Positions 31,521 through 43,393 of a DNA stretch of 64,000 bases are shown here, piece by piece. The stretch is taken from NCBI RefSeq assembly GCF_017916325.1, contig NC_090159.1, forward strand, positions 539,501 to 603,500, written 5' to 3'. Every line of letters begins with the position of its first letter. Positions within the stretch are counted from its first letter, which is position 1. This DNA is from Leishmania martiniquensis (taxonomy: Eukaryota > Euglenozoa > Kinetoplastea > Trypanosomatida > Trypanosomatidae). The notes beneath the pieces were generated by a model. That model was not told the origin of the DNA and searched no databases. It saw only the letters and a program-made list of their open reading frames with translations. Both the position numbers and the translations under genes were made by a program.

Positions 31521-34500
31521 ATGCCCGCCTCGACGCCACTGCCATCCGCATCGACTTTGACAGTGACTGCGGGATGCGGGGGCAACAGTGACCATTATGG
31601 CAACAGCCTCACCACCCATGCTGCTGCCGCTGCCCGTGTGGCCCCACCGTACCGCACAAACGAGTCAGAATGGATATCGGCTCTCGTCTCTGCCGTGCAG
31701 CGCAGCCTCGAAGGCGGTGCTGAGAGCATCAGCAACAGCGGCAATGGTGACAGCGCTCGAGGGAAACAAAGCAACACGCATGCAGGTGACGCCGAAAGTG
31801 TGGCAGCGCGCGCTGCCCGGGAGACAGCCCCTCCTTTGGCGGAGTATCAGGCCGTCTATCAGTACCATAGCCTCCGCCACAGCGGCCTTGCCTCGGCGTC
31901 TCCTCCAGCTCGCCTGTATCCAGCTCTCAAGCCTAGTAGCTGGGGAAACCTGAACAGCGGCGGCGGCAGTTCTGGCAAGAACAGCACCTTCTCCGTCGCT
32001 TCCTACGCGTCCCCTGCACCACCGTCACTGAGTCACACGACTCCCTGCGTAAGCGACGCCTCTGCTTTACCACTATCTCTGGCACACTCACCCACCTTCG
32101 CGTCAGGAGCGCCGCAGCGAACGGCAGCTACGCGGGGCTCACACTTGGCTGCCGCTGCTGCACCCTTTCCCGTCTCCGCCGTCTACAACTCAGAGGGTGG
32201 CCCGCTGCCGGGGCCGAGCGGTGCTAGCGGTGCTGCCCCTGCTCTTTCGTCGCTGCCGCTTGCTACCGTGTCAACCCCGGCCCCGTCCACAAGTGGATGG
32301 GGCGAGGTACCCCCCGCTTCTACATCCGCTCCGGCCGCTATGCACGTGGCACCGCCGCCGCTGACGTTGGGCGAGGTGAAGGCGGAGATGCGGCTCATTG
32401 CCAAGGAGCTCCGCGAGGCGCAGCGCCACCGCGACGACCTTGTGCTTCTCGAAGACGAAGAGCACGACGCGTCGGACGAGCTGCGGAAGCTGGACGTGCG
32501 CATTGCAGAGTTGGAGCGGCGTTTTGCGCGCTTCCGCGCCTCCCAGGCAGCGCTACTGAACCGCCCGACACTCGCCTCGACGCCGCCCTCCCTGTCCTCA
32601 ATGTCATCCTCCCTCGTTGGGTCACCACGCGCCGCATCGGCGATGAGTTTCGGCTGCTCAGGCATCGGCAGCGGTGGTGGAGTCCTCGGCTGCGCCGGCG
32701 GCAGCGAACAGAGAGGCCCGCTCATGCAGAGCACTGAGCAGGCGCCGTGGCCCGTTGCGGTGACGAGCGGCATGGCCACAGGAGCAGGTACTACTGTGGC
32801 ACCACCTCCCGGTGGATGGACGACCGCCCCGACCCAGTGCGACGCACACCGCAGCGGCGTCGACACATATGCCCCGGTGCTGGCAGATCCGTGGGGCGGC
32901 GCCAACGCCAGCACGAGCTCGATGAGCTTCAGCAATGCCGAATACTCGGCGCCCTCAGCTCGCAAAGGCTTCTCGTGGGAGGCGTATGAGCAGCAGGTGA
33001 ACCCGGAAGCGCTCTCGCGCGATGCTCTCTCTCGCACTGCGCATGTCGAGCTTCCCGTTAACCCCACGCACCAATACGGCGGCGAGCGCTTCCCGTGGTC
33101 GTCGGAGCTTCGGCGCATGATGCGCGAAGTCTTTGGCTTGCACGACTACCGCTTCTGCCAGCTGGAGATCATGAACGCCTGCATGGATGGCCGCGACGTC
33201 TTTGTGCTGCTGCCGACGGGTGGCGGCAAGTCCCTCTGCTACCAGCTTCCTGCACTGATGCCGAACCCGGCCCAGGTGACTGTCGTCGTGTCGCCGCTCA
33301 TCTCGCTCATTCAAGATCAGGTGTATGCGCTGATGGCGAACGACATTCCCGCTGTGGCCCTTACCGGACAGACGAACGACACTGCTCGCCGCAGCCTCTT
33401 CCAAGAATGGGCCGCCGGCCACGTCGTGCATACCCTTGTGTACGTGACGCCGGAGTACTTCGGCCGCAGCGATCACTTTGTCGGCACTCTGCAGGGGCTT
33501 GCCGACAAGGGGCTGCTTTGCCGCTTTGTGATCGACGAGGCGCACTGTGTATCGCAGTGGGGCCACGACTTCCGGCCAGATTACCGAAAGCTCTCGGTGC
33601 TGAAGCAGCAGTTCCCACGCACGCCCATCACGGCGCTGACGGCGACGGCGACGGATCTCGTGCAGCAGGACGTGATCAAGACACTCGCCCTGCGCGACGC
33701 CATCATCTTCAAGGGGTCTTTTAACCGCGCCAACCTCAAGTACTCGGTGCAGCACGTGCAAGGCAAGCAGGTGATCCCGGTTGTGGAAGACCTCGTGCTG
33801 CACCGATTCTCACCGTCATCGTGTGGCATCGTGTACTGCTTGTCGCGCAAGGACTGTGAAGAGATGGCGGCCGCACTCGTACGCAGGGGCATCAAGGCCT
33901 CCTACTACCACTCCGAGGCGGATGCGAAGAGCGAGCGGCAGGAGCGGTGGACGCGCGATGAGTTGCAGGTGATTTGCGCCACCATCGCCTTTGGCATGGG
34001 GATCAACAAACCGGATGTCCGCTACGTCGTGCACGCAGCTATGCCCAAGTCCATTGAGGGGTACTACCAGGAGAGTGGCCGTGCCGGCCGTGACGGCTTG
34101 CCGTCAGAGTGTGTGCTGCTGAGCACCACCACAGATCGGCAGCGACAAGAGCGGCTGATCCACGGATCGAAGGATTGGCGCGCGTCGCTCACATCGCTGC
34201 ACCGCATGCTCGCCTACACCCTCAACGACGTCGACTGCCGCCGGCGTCAGCAGCTCGACCACTTTGGTGAGCAGGTGGACGTCCATTTCTGCCTTACTCA
34301 GCGGGCTGCCGCTGGCGGTAGTGCGGTGCCCCCACCGCCACTGACGTCAGCTGCCTCGGTGTCCGCCACGACGCAGCTGTGCGACAACTGTGCCAGTAAG
34401 CTGGCCGAGGGCTGGGCAGTGAAGGAGCTGAACGTGAACAACATTCTGCTTGATCTGTATGCCATCATCCGGCGCCTCGGCGCCATGACGTCGAAGCAGC

Positions 34501-37500
34501 TGGTCGGCGTCTACCGTGGCTCTGTCTCGGAAGTGGGGCGCGCTATCGAGGCTCGTATGCGCGTGAAGGGAACGCCGGCGGAGTACAAGAGCGGTGCCAA
34601 GCACTCTAAGGTACTCCTGGATCGCACACTGCTGGAGGGGATGCAAATCGGGCTGTTCGAGGAGCGGCTGGACACCATCAATGACTTCGCCGTCTGCGCC
34701 TTTGTGGAGCTTGGCGGCGCCCCAGCGGCGCAGCAGCTCTACCGCGACATTAAGGCTGGGCACCGGGTGGTGACGTTGCGGCTTCGAGGAGAGAAGGCCC
34801 GCAGCGGTCAAGGGGCTACGAGCTTTGGCGCCGCGGCCGGAGCACCAGGGCAGGCCTCGCCCTCGCACGGCGCCGCCCTCGCGAGCGCTGCTTCCGGCGC
34901 GATCGCCACAGACGACATTCCGCTCTTCGCGCTGTTTGAGAGCACTCGGCGGCGGACGACCGCAGACGGCGGAAGCGGCACGCGAGCTTCGGCGGCGGCG
35001 AAAGACAGGAAGAAGCCCAAGGCCAAGACGGACAAGGGGCGCCGCGGCGGCGGGTACGTGTTGAACGAGGCAGACGGCAGCACCGATGATGGCGAAGAGG
35101 CGATCTCATCCATCGAGGAAGACTCCGCATTGGCAGACAGCTTGGCGTCCTTTATTAATGATGAGAGCAGCAGCAGCATTGCCACCCCATCATGCGTCTC
35201 CAGCGCGACGACGCCGCAGCGCGATGGAGTCGGGGAGGCCGCGGCGGCAAGGGAGTGCCGACGCCGCGCGCTATCGACGGCCGGGTCGCAGGACGGCGCT
35301 GTGTCGACGCTGTCGGAGGACACCCAAGGCCGACCTCGAGCGTGTCATCCCCCGCGGAAGCGCACGCGCTGTGACGCAGCAGACCAGCGGGCGGCCATGG
35401 TGGGGAGGGTCATGGACGGTGCGGCGAATGTTGCGTCTCCGGCATCGACTGTTCCTGCGGCGCGGCTGGAGCGCCTGAAGGTACTTCTGCAGGAGGAGAT
35501 GGATAGCCTTGTGCAGACCCTTGTGAGTCAGTCGGTGGGGTGCCGCAGCTACAACGTAATGCCCAAGAGCACAATTCTGCGGCTGACGGAGACGCTTGCC
35601 ATCCCTGGCTGGGGCAGCGTTGGCGACCTCATCGACCTGGAGGGAATGGGCAAGAACAAAGTGAAGCGGTACGGTGCCGACATTTTGCGAGTGTACCGGC
35701 ATTTCCGCTACATCCACATCGGCGACGTCGAGGAGCTGTCAGAGGCAGAGGTGGCGGAGCTGAAAGACGTCAAGACGGCAGTGCGGCCACGCCATCGCCT
35801 TGGCCGCGCCAACGCCTCCGCTGGTGAATTGGAAGTTGAGAATGACGGGGGGGAGGAGCGCAGTGGTCATGGCGACGGTGTTGCGAGCGCGAAGGGGCCC
35901 GCTTTTGCGGGCGGGGCGGCCACCGAGGCAGCCACGTTGACCGGCCGTGCAACACATCACCAGGCGCAGCGCCCCATGCTGCTGGACCCGCCCACTCCCG
36001 ATAAGGCGCGAGCGTCGGCGACCTCGGTTGCCGGTACCCCATCGCGCGATGGCGGCAGCGGCGTTATCGTGCCAGGTGCCGCCGGCGATCAGCCGCGGCA
36101 GCGACGCACCACGTTCACGTTTTCGTCCGCGACGGCCTCGGCCCCTGTGGCGGTGCCCGCCGGCGCCGACTTCACGTCTTTCTCCACACGAATGCCTCTA
36201 CAGGGCCAAGGGGGGCGCGCAGGCGCATCGCCGCCATCACCGTCATTCCATGCCTCTACCACGGGCGACGGTGCCACGGACAGGTGCGATCAGCTCACAT
36301 GCGACTCATCGGTTGCGCATGCCTATGGACATACGGGCCTTGCGGCGGCTCCCAGTGTAGCAGCCGCACCAGCGTCGCAGCAGCCGCATCCTCCTCCCCC
36401 TATGCCGCAGTTCTCCGCGCCTCTCTTCCCGGAGCCGCCGGCGTGGCAGACGCCTACGACTTCCACTGGTGCTACTTGTGTGCCATCGTGTACGCCGGCG
36501 TCGATGCTGCTGCTGCTTCCCCACAACGACACCGCCAGCAGCAACGGAAATGTGCTTTGCCCCATCGGACCCTCTTTGGCATCCGCCTCAGAGCTCCTGG
36601 GCGGCGCGGAGCTTTCCATGGGCCAACGACCGCGTCTACGGGCGCCCGCAGCGCCCTCTCACACCGTGACGGCAGGCTGCCCGAGTCTGGCAGACACACT
36701 CCGAGACGGTGGTCACGCTGGCGCCACACGCGCCGTTGATAGCAGTGAGCTACTGATCGGGAGCACTCCTCTCCCCACTCAGCAACCGCAGCAACGTCAC
36801 CCTTGCCGCTTCAACGACGATAGCGCACTGCAGACGCTCGGAGATCGTCGCGTAGAGACTGGCGAGGTGCCGCAGAGTGGCATCGGCGTGGTGCTGCTAG
36901 GCTCCGACGCGCTAACGCAAGGGCCTTCGATGGCACCCACGTCGACGGCTTGCGGTCTTGGTGATTTCTCTGCCATCAGCTTTACTCACCCTGATGGAGA
37001 AGCCGCACTGGCGGCGACGGTGGGCTGCGGGCACGCCGCGCCGCCACCACGGCAACCTGCGGTAACCGACGTGCACAGCGCAGATTACTTGCTAGACCTC
37101 TGCAATGACGCCCGGCTTCGCACGCCATTGAGCGGGCGCCCATCTGGTCTGGCAACCGGTGGCGGTGTGGGACCCTCCCGGCCCGCGATGCCGGCACCTG
37201 CACTCACTGCTGCTGGCTCGATTGGCGCGACAACGCCGCACGCCGGCAATACCATGAGCCACCCGCTTCTTTACAACACGCTGGGCGGAGGGGCGCTCGG
37301 CAGTGGCTCGATGCTGTCCTCGGCTGGCGCGGAGGAGGTGATCTCTTCCTCGGAGCGCTTACTGCTTCAGCCCAGTACGCCATCACCCGCCCCACTGCAG
37401 AGGATGCAGAAGCTGTGCCCGCAGTGGCAGCCAAAGCTGTCAAAGCGAGAGAGTGGTGCGGCGGCGGGGGGCGCTAATGACGCGGATCGCGACAGACAAG

Positions 37501-37532
37501 AGGTCTTTACCGTCGACGATGACTCTGAGTGA
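31521..37532 (+). CDS. RecQ-family DNA helicase, BLM-like
   Basis: 2003 residues. RecQ helicases unwind forks, D-loops and Holliday junctions with 3'-5' polarity. All motor motifs are present: [21 protein letters not shown], Walker A GGGKS (K570), [28 protein letters not shown] (D672), TALTATAT, and motif [14 protein letters not shown]. The RQC region follows with a zinc site (DCRRR, later LCDNC). An HRDC domain lies at about 1316-1395 ([20 protein letters not shown] ... [14 protein letters not shown]). The helicase-RQC-HRDC order is that of BLM/Sgs1. About 500 N-terminal and 600 C-terminal residues are low-complexity Ser/Ala/Pro/Gly-rich; a helical patch at about 280-345 ([20 protein letters not shown]) may mediate oligomerisation or partner binding. 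No break in motifs is seen. Topoisomerase III partnership is expected from the family only. Confidence 0.94.
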   Translation: MPASTPLPSASTLTVTAGCGGNSDHYGNSLTTHAAAAARVAPPYRTNESEWISALVSAVQRSLEGGAESISNSGNGDSARGKQSNTHAGDAESVAARAARETAPPLAEYQAVYQYHSLRHSGLASASPPARLYPALKPSSWGNLNSGGGSSGKNSTFSVASYASPAPPSLSHTTPCVSDASALPLSLAHSPTFASGAPQRTAATRGSHLAAAAAPFPVSAVYNSEGGPLPGPSGASGAAPALSSLPLATVSTPAPSTSGWGEVPPASTSAPAAMHVAPPPLTLGEVKAEMRLIAKELREAQRHRDDLVLLEDEEHDASDELRKLDVRIAELERRFARFRASQAALLNRPTLASTPPSLSSMSSSLVGSPRAASAMSFGCSGIGSGGGVLGCAGGSEQRGPLMQSTEQAPWPVAVTSGMATGAGTTVAPPPGGWTTAPTQCDAHRSGVDTYAPVLADPWGGANASTSSMSFSNAEYSAPSARKGFSWEAYEQQVNPEALSRDALSRTAHVELPVNPTHQYGGERFPWSSELRRMMREVFGLHDYRFCQLEIMNACMDGRDVFVLLPTGGGKSLCYQLPALMPNPAQVTVVVSPLISLIQDQVYALMANDIPAVALTGQTNDTARRSLFQEWAAGHVVHTLVYVTPEYFGRSDHFVGTLQGLADKGLLCRFVIDEAHCVSQWGHDFRPDYRKLSVLKQQFPRTPITALTATATDLVQQDVIKTLALRDAIIFKGSFNRANLKYSVQHVQGKQVIPVVEDLVLHRFSPSSCGIVYCLSRKDCEEMAAALVRRGIKASYYHSEADAKSERQERWTRDELQVICATIAFGMGINKPDVRYVVHAAMPKSIEGYYQESGRAGRDGLPSECVLLSTTTDRQRQERLIHGSKDWRASLTSLHRMLAYTLNDVDCRRRQQLDHFGEQVDVHFCLTQRAAAGGSAVPPPPLTSAASVSATTQLCDNCASKLAEGWAVKELNVNNILLDLYAIIRRLGAMTSKQLVGVYRGSVSEVGRAIEARMRVKGTPAEYKSGAKHSKVLLDRTLLEGMQIGLFEERLDTINDFAVCAFVELGGAPAAQQLYRDIKAGHRVVTLRLRGEKARSGQGATSFGAAAGAPGQASPSHGAALASAASGAIATDDIPLFALFESTRRRTTADGGSGTRASAAAKDRKKPKAKTDKGRRGGGYVLNEADGSTDDGEEAISSIEEDSALADSLASFINDESSSSIATPSCVSSATTPQRDGVGEAAAARECRRRALSTAGSQDGAVSTLSEDTQGRPRACHPPRKRTRCDAADQRAAMVGRVMDGAANVASPASTVPAARLERLKVLLQEEMDSLVQTLVSQSVGCRSYNVMPKSTILRLTETLAIPGWGSVGDLIDLEGMGKNKVKRYGADILRVYRHFRYIHIGDVEELSEAEVAELKDVKTAVRPRHRLGRANASAGELEVENDGGEERSGHGDGVASAKGPAFAGGAATEAATLTGRATHHQAQRPMLLDPPTPDKARASATSVAGTPSRDGGSGVIVPGAAGDQPRQRRTTFTFSSATASAPVAVPAGADFTSFSTRMPLQGQGGRAGASPPSPSFHASTTGDGATDRCDQLTCDSSVAHAYGHTGLAAAPSVAAAPASQQPHPPPPMPQFSAPLFPEPPAWQTPTTSTGATCVPSCTPASMLLLLPHNDTASSNGNVLCPIGPSLASASELLGGAELSMGQRPRLRAPAAPSHTVTAGCPSLADTLRDGGHAGATRAVDSSELLIGSTPLPTQQPQQRHPCRFNDDSALQTLGDRRVETGEVPQSGIGVVLLGSDALTQGPSMAPTSTACGLGDFSAISFTHPDGEAALAATVGCGHAAPPPRQPAVTDVHSADYLLDLCNDARLRTPLSGRPSGLATGGGVGPSRPAMPAPALTAAGSIGATTPHAGNTMSHPLLYNTLGGGALGSGSMLSSAGAEEVISSSERLLLQPSTPSPAPLQRMQKLCPQWQPKLSKRESGAAAGGANDADRDRQEVFTVDDDSE

Positions 37533-38507
37533 AGGGAGGAGAAGCAGAAGGGAGAGGGGTGTGGCGTCGTCCGCTGCTGTTGCGGGGAACGGAGAGAAAG
37601 AGTGGTGCGCGCCGCCTACGCGCACGTTTTTTTTTTTGGGGAGTGGTGGCCTTGAACAGCTCGCATAGTGTGTCTGTGTGTGTGTGTGCGTGAAATCCTC
37701 CGCTTGCCCCCTCCTTCCTTCTCGGGGCATCTCTGTCCCACTGTGTGGCCGAGCTCAGCTGCAGGTGCGCTGAGATCGTTGCCGCCCGGTGCCTCGCCCC
37801 TCTCCTTCTTCCTTCACCATTTTGCCATGCCCCACGTCGGCGTGCGCATCCTTTATTCCTGCGGCAGAGCGAAACACAGAGGAAAGGAAGTGCGAAGAGG
37901 CGAGTTGGAGGATACGTGGCACCGCGCGCATCGCCTTGTGTGGATGTGCGTGCGTGTCTTACGCCGACGAGCTCTCATGTGACATATTTTCGCCTGCCCC
38001 CCGCTCCCCATTCAGTGGCGTAGCGTCTGTGCATGGCAACACTGCGTCTCCCCTCCCCTCCGGGGTGGGGATGGGGGTGAAGGCAGCGTGGCGGAGCGAT
38101 CGCACCGTTTGCATTGGGCCTGTCTTGTCATCCACTTTCTCTCACCGCCTCTGCCCTCCATCGGTCTCCTCTCCGCGCCGTCTTCTCTTGCGACGTGCCG
38201 CTGCCGCCGAACCACCTTTGGCGCTCACGGGCACGGCGTGGGGCACGCGCGCCTATCCGCCCTCGTGGGGTGGGGAAAGGGCTTTGCCACGCAAGAGCCT
38301 CTGCTGCGACCAGAGTAGAGAGAGGGGGGGCTGCCATAAAAAGAAGCGCGCGTGTGTCTGTGGCCGTCCGCTGCGTGGAAAGGGGAGCCGATTTGGACAG
38401 CTGTCGCTAAGCGAAACAAAACTCGGAGGAGGGGGAGTGGGAAGGAAAGGCAAACGAGCGATCGCGCACACACCTACTGCATACACGCTGGTGCCAAGTC
38501 TACGCAG
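37533..38507. other. Spacer and leader before AP-3 sigma
   Basis: No gene is supported. It contains a T-run at about 37627-37637, a GT microsatellite near 37670-37690, and a CT-rich tract at about 38130-38192. The splice acceptor is uncertain because the first AG after that tract is well downstream (about 38275-38300). Confidence 0.55.
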
Positions 38508-39008
38508 ATGATCAAGGCGGTCCTCATCATCAACACGGCCGGCAAGATTCGGCTCCTCAGCTTCTATGAGAAGAGCATCTCCCTCGCGCAGCAGCAGGAG
38601 CTGGTGCGCAGCATTCATCGCGCCATCTCCCGCCGCGGCGACGAGCTCTGCAACTTTGTTGACCACTTTAAAGAGTGGCCCACACCAGACACCCGCGTCA
38701 TTTATCGCCGCTACGCGACTTTGTGCTTTGTGTTCGTGACGGACTCGTCGGAGTCGCAGCTGGCCATTCTCGATCTCATTCAGGTCTTCGTGGAGTCCCT
38801 TGACCGCACCTTCGAAAACGTTTGTGAGCTCGACTTGATTTTTCACTCGGAGAAGGTGCAGTACACGCTGATGGAGATGGTCATGGGCGGCATGGTGCTC
38901 GAGATGTCTCGGGATGAGATCGTCCGTAGCTTGGGAGAGATGAACCGCCTTAGTGCCAACACCTGTGCAGAAAACTCGGCGTCTCGCACCCTCTCCGGCT
39001 ACCATTGA
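38508..39008 (+). CDS. AP3S: AP-3 adaptor complex, sigma subunit
   Basis: 166 residues. This is the small chain of the AP-3 adaptor, which sorts cargo to lysosome-related organelles; in Leishmania, AP-3 is needed for acidocalcisome formation. The start MIKAVLIINTAGKIRLLSFY matches the sigma-adaptin N-terminus. Strong AP-3-type blocks follow: IYRRYATLCFVFVTDSSESQ, LAILDLIQVFVESLDRTFEN, VCELDLIFHSEKV and MEMVMGGMVLEMSRDEIV. The phrase GGMVLE and the length point to sigma-3 rather than sigma-1 or sigma-2. The frame is open upstream to 38352, but the family N-terminus fixes the start at 38508. The C-terminal tail after residue 145 is short compared with animal sigma-3. It works with the beta-3, delta and mu-3 subunits, none of which is in this window. 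Confidence 0.95.
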   Translation: MIKAVLIINTAGKIRLLSFYEKSISLAQQQELVRSIHRAISRRGDELCNFVDHFKEWPTPDTRVIYRRYATLCFVFVTDSSESQLAILDLIQVFVESLDRTFENVCELDLIFHSEKVQYTLMEMVMGGMVLEMSRDEIVRSLGEMNRLSANTCAENSASRTLSGYH

Positions 39009-39717
39009 CCCCCTCCCCCTCCCCCCGCTGCGGTCATCTCAAACATCCCCTTAGCATGCACGCGTCTGAGGCTCCCGTGCTACTCTGATGGATGGCAACG
39101 CCGATTGCTTGCCTACAGGCTCACACGCGCGCACACGGGCCCCCTCACAGCTACCCCATCCGTTCATGGTTGCAGCACCGATGCGTTCCGATGAGTGCCG
39201 GTTTTACTTCCCCCTTTCTTCTTGGTAATGCTTCACCGTCTTTGCCGCATCACTCTCCGCGCTGATGCACGTGGCCTTCACCTCATAGAACAAGGAGAGG
39301 GCAGCATGGGGAGGGCGGGAGGGGCTCATCCGTGTGGTGACCATCGGGGCAAGACTGATAGTGGCGTCTTTCATCCTTTGAGGCATCTGTGTGTGCGCCA
39401 TCCTCGAGGCACCCCGAGAGGACTCCCTCGCGCGACGGCCCAGACGGGCCCTCTCTCCGTCCCTCTGTTCCTCTGTCTCTGGCCACGGACATGCGCGCCG
39501 GCCCACTCACTCTCGCCTTCTCGCTCTTCTTTGTTTCTCTTTGCGCGGTGCTCTGCATCGCCTTCGCGCCGCTCGTACACGCGCATCTTCAATGGAAGTG
39601 CTCACCATCATCGGCCGGTGCACAGACAGGGCGTCCTCGCAGCAGCGGAGACGGAGGGGGGCACTTTATCTGACGCCGTGCCATTCGTAAGAAAAAGGAG
39701 AGCTGCATCGACGCCTT
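39009..39717. other. Spacer downstream of AP-3 sigma
   Basis: No gene is supported. Pyrimidine tracts occur at about 39198-39222 and 39440-39545. The latter, followed by AG-containing sequence near 39620-39660, could supply the acceptor for the next gene. Confidence 0.5.
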
Positions 39718-42624
39718 ATGGGCGATGTGGAGGAGCTGGCCCGACTGGGACAGCGCTTTCCGGCGCATATCGTCGGCACGGTGCTCCCTCTCTTATCGGA
39801 TGAGATCGCGAGCGGCGCGGCGGAGCTGAATGCGCAGGTAGACGGTACGCGTCAGCTGCTCCTGCAATCCGCGGTCCTGCGGCGGTCGACCGTGCTGGCA
39901 CCACTGCTGAAGCAGCAGCTGGTCACGCGGGCCATTCAGCTTCAACGGCACCGCGCACAATTGGTGCAGCAGCTTCAGCAGCAGCTTCGACAGCGGCGCG
40001 CGCCTTCACCAGGAGGCGGTGTGACCTCAACTTCCCTTCCCAGCGGCGGTGGGGCCTACAGACACGGTCGCCCGCGGAGCGGGGAAGCCCCTTCTGCCCC
40101 GGGGCAAGCTGACGGAGGGGCGCTGCGCGAGACGTGGGCCACGCTGCGGGAGGCCTTCCGCTTCGAGGAGAACCGCGCACACCTTGTGCAGGCGCCGCTG
40201 TGCCCACCCAGTGCGGCGCTACGCGCACTTCTCGACGAGGTGGTGACGGGAGGCCATCGCGGGCTGCATCGACGTGTCGCTGAACAGGTGGCAGGCACAA
40301 GCCCGTGCCACGGCCAGAGCCCCACCTCTGCTGCCCCTTCCACCGGAGCTGTAGGGAGCTCTGCCAAAGGCGATCGGGAAGCCAATGTGGGCGGTAGCGG
40401 CGGCAATACGGGTGCAGAGGACGCAATCGAAACCGCGCTGCATCTCATTCTCCGTTACACACGGCAGACGTACTCGAGGAAGGTGGCAGTCGATCGTCCA
40501 ACCGCACAGGGAAAAGCCCAGCGGTCAGCGCCGTTCGCGGGCTGCGCCGCCTTTCGATCTTCTGCGGTCGATCGTCGCCTCCTAACCGCCGATCCCATCG
40601 ATGTGTGTAATGTCGATGTGTACTCGGACGACGAGGGGGAGCAGGCGCAGGAGGCGGAGGAGGACATCTTTGGGAGGCGTCAACTGCTTCAGGAGCAGAG
40701 GGCCGCGATCACCACAGCCGAGGCGCCAGGGAGCGGCGCCGACTCTTTGGCAGCAGAGGTGTTGTCTACCGCAGGAGCGGCATCACAGCAAGCTTCTCTG
40801 TGGCTCCGCGTCCCTAGCATTCTGTCCCTCAGCCAGTACTGCGCTGAACTGCCGTGGGTGGCTGACCTCGCCGGTCAGCGGTACACCGAAGCACGCGAGC
40901 GCAAGAAGTACGGCAGCAGCGGCGCTGGCGAGGTGGGCTACACTAGTCGTCATGTACAGCCCGAGGAACAAGGTAGCGGCGAAGGTGCGAAAAGCAAGGA
41001 GGCAAGCTACGAGGCGGGCTACATCGCCCCCACGCCAGCGGCCCTTCACACGATGCCACCGCTCGGCTACCTCTTTGCCCCCGCGCTGGCAACCGACTCT
41101 GCCGGTGGTGCGAGCAGCGGCGGCGAGCCCTTGGTGGGGCGTGCTGTGCACCATACTGTCGGTATCGCAGCCGGTGCCCCGCGCGCTGCACCCGCTGAAT
41201 GCCGCACAGATCGCGAGGGGACTTCCTCCCCGCAGGAGGAGGAGCGCTCGTGGCTGTCGCGCGTAGTGGTCAAGTGCGTCTCCACTGCAGTAGATGAGGC
41301 ATGGCACGATGTGGAGGAGACCGTGGTGGCGCCCTTCTGCAGCCAGCGGCGCCGCGCCTTCTCTTCCCGGGCTCCTTCATCTGAGGATGCGCTTGCTACT
41401 GCCGCTGTGGCTGCTTCGGCTGGGGGAGGAGAGGCTGCAGACGAGGAGGAGGTGCTAACGCAGTTCATGGAGGTACTGCGCGTGCGCTACGCAGTGGAGC
41501 TGGCGGCCCAGGTGCTGGCGGCTCGCCACGCTACGGAGCTGCTGCTCGACAGCGAGGACAGCGTCATCTTTGCCGAGGCGCGCCTCTCATCGCTCCTGGT
41601 TGGCGGTGGTCCTTTTCCCGCAGGCGTGTCCAGCGGAGGCCGTGACGCGGCGGCCGCTAAGCAAACGTCACTGACTTCAGCGCCGGTGCTCACGTGCACA
41701 GTGCTGAGCCTCCCCGGCGTGAAGGAAATCTTTTACGTTATGGCGTACTGCACGGGAGCTGCCCTACTGTGCGATGTATCCGCTGCTCTAGCGACTTCCG
41801 GGAACGATGCTCAGAGCCGACCAGAGGGCGCAGGTGCTCAAGGGCGACAAGGTTACTGGGCAGTAGACGTGGACGTCGAGGAAGAGGAAGAGGGGAGGCA
41901 GCAGGAGGAGGGGCACTCGCTGGAGCAAGAGCACAGACTCGGTGATGGCCCTCGGCGCCTTCTCTTCGCCTCCGCGGCACAGGCGGCAGACCTTGCCGAC
42001 GAAGAGGACCCCCTTTACCGGCGGCAAGCGTCTCTGCAGGCCTGGGCTACACTCTTCGAGAGCGAGTACTTGAGAGATGGCCACAGCACTGCTGCCGCGG
42101 CGGAGAGCGCTTGGCCCGCTGACCCGGCGTCAGCTCGCTCGTCTTGGTCACTCGCCCCCTACTACCGTCTGTGGCTGTACGTGTGGGAGTACGTGCTGGC
42201 CGTGGCGGCGCCTCCGCCAGCGTCGGCCCACTCGGACGACGGCGGCATTGCTGAGCTAAATCGCCCTGTGCCGCAGAGCGGTGACGGCCCACCGCATTTT
42301 CCGCCGCGTTCGAGGGGCCACAGAGAACACCACCATCATGGCGGCGCCGGTCTCGCTCCTCTTCCCATTGCATGGCGCACGGCGCGGCGCTGGATGGAGA
42401 AGGTCATCCGCGCCTCTGTGATGCTCGGGTGCGCCGAGGCGGGACTGCTGGTGAGCTGTGCCACACCGGCGAGCTTTGCATGTGAACCAGCGACGTGCTT
42501 GCGTACACACCTGCCGGCGGGACAGACGCAGCGGCTCATTAAGGCGACAACGACCCAGGCGCGTAACGCACTCTTGAAGGTGTCTGGGGCTGGGGGAGGG
42601 CAACGGACGGCACCTTCTCGCTGA
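39718..42624 (+). CDS. Hypothetical protein, acidic and low-complexity inserts
   Basis: 968 residues, not recognised. The N-terminal 100 residues look helical (VEELARLGQRFPAHIVGTVL, SAVLRRSTVLAPLLKQQLV) and end in a Q/R-rich possible coiled coil (LVQQLQQQLRQRR). Ordered blocks alternate with Ser/Gly/Ala-rich linkers: about 140-190 (LREAFRFEENRAHLVQ), about 520-545 (WLSRVVVKCVSTAVDEAWHD), about 580-610 (VRYAVELAAQVLAARHATELL), about 660-685 (LPGVKEIFYVMAYCTGAALL) and about 815-835 (SLAPYYRLWLYVWEYVLAV). An acidic run (VDVEEEEEG) lies near 720. The C-terminal block ends with RRWMEKVIRASVMLGCAEAG. Short helical pieces with hydrophobic faces suggest a complex subunit, but I see no family signature. 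The ATG at 39718 is the first in this frame. Confidence 0.8.
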   Translation: MGDVEELARLGQRFPAHIVGTVLPLLSDEIASGAAELNAQVDGTRQLLLQSAVLRRSTVLAPLLKQQLVTRAIQLQRHRAQLVQQLQQQLRQRRAPSPGGGVTSTSLPSGGGAYRHGRPRSGEAPSAPGQADGGALRETWATLREAFRFEENRAHLVQAPLCPPSAALRALLDEVVTGGHRGLHRRVAEQVAGTSPCHGQSPTSAAPSTGAVGSSAKGDREANVGGSGGNTGAEDAIETALHLILRYTRQTYSRKVAVDRPTAQGKAQRSAPFAGCAAFRSSAVDRRLLTADPIDVCNVDVYSDDEGEQAQEAEEDIFGRRQLLQEQRAAITTAEAPGSGADSLAAEVLSTAGAASQQASLWLRVPSILSLSQYCAELPWVADLAGQRYTEARERKKYGSSGAGEVGYTSRHVQPEEQGSGEGAKSKEASYEAGYIAPTPAALHTMPPLGYLFAPALATDSAGGASSGGEPLVGRAVHHTVGIAAGAPRAAPAECRTDREGTSSPQEEERSWLSRVVVKCVSTAVDEAWHDVEETVVAPFCSQRRRAFSSRAPSSEDALATAAVAASAGGGEAADEEEVLTQFMEVLRVRYAVELAAQVLAARHATELLLDSEDSVIFAEARLSSLLVGGGPFPAGVSSGGRDAAAAKQTSLTSAPVLTCTVLSLPGVKEIFYVMAYCTGAALLCDVSAALATSGNDAQSRPEGAGAQGRQGYWAVDVDVEEEEEGRQQEEGHSLEQEHRLGDGPRRLLFASAAQAADLADEEDPLYRRQASLQAWATLFESEYLRDGHSTAAAAESAWPADPASARSSWSLAPYYRLWLYVWEYVLAVAAPPPASAHSDDGGIAELNRPVPQSGDGPPHFPPRSRGHREHHHHGGAGLAPLPIAWRTARRWMEKVIRASVMLGCAEAGLLVSCATPASFACEPATCLRTHLPAGQTQRLIKATTTQARNALLKVSGAGGGQRTAPSR

Positions 42625-43393
42625 TATTCGTTGCGCTAGTCTCAGGGGTGCTGCTCGTAAAGGCAACGCACTTCCGCTCGATGGACAAGGCTACTTGCTG
42701 TGTGCTGCTGGCGCGCGGGTGGATCGATGCGGAGGGCTCTCTCGCCACCTGCAAGCGCAGCGTCCCGCCCTAGAGGTCCTGTGCGGTGCCACATAACGGC
42801 GTATAACTAGAAAAAGGCCAAGGATGTCTCTCTCTGTCTGTGTGTGTGTGCGTGTGCGTGTGCTTGACCCGGTACGACACGCTGAAGAAGAGGAAACAAA
42901 GGCAAGCGGATGCCCATAACAACACAAATTGTGGCTAACCGAGGCGCGGCAGAGCGCGCTTCGACAACAAACACCATCGCTGCAATGAATCGAGCGCGTG
43001 CTTGTGTGTGTGTGCATCGTGTTCGAGTGGGCGAGGAGAGGCGGAGGATCTGCTCAGAGGCTCTCCGGCAGAAGCCCAGGAAGAAGCAGCGCCTTCTGAG
43101 TGCCCGCTTCTCCCCTTCGTCCCGTTTACGCCTCTTCTCCTTCCTCTTTGCCGGCCAAATGAGGGTGCCGCCCCAATTCCGATCCCCCCTCGGAGACGGT
43201 CTCGCCTTTGTATATACGCTGAAGCACACGCGCGAACACGCACACGCACGCACGCACGCAGAGCGCTGTTTCTTTTTCTCCCCTCTCTTCACTCCCCTCT
43301 TCGCTGTCGTCTGTGCCACCAGCGCTTCCCTGGGAATCACACGCCGGCAGGCATACGCATCTTCGCCCCGATCTCTGCTGGTAACACGGGAGA
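42625..43393. other. Spacer and leader before the LRR gene
   Basis: No gene is supported. It includes a GT microsatellite near 42838-42862 and ACGC repeats near 43238-43260. A strong pyrimidine tract (43267-43318) leads to AG at 43321-43322, the likely splice acceptor, giving a 71 nt leader. Confidence 0.6.
43267..43322 (+). promoter_or_regulatory. Candidate trans-splice acceptor, LRR gene
   Basis: A long CT-rich tract ends in GCCACCAG with AG at 43321-43322, 71 nt upstream of the ATG at 43394. Confidence 0.55.

Noticed and set aside
38352..38507. N-terminal extension of the AP-3 sigma frame
   Set aside because: Sigma adaptins start at the conserved MIKA-type N-terminus found at 38508.
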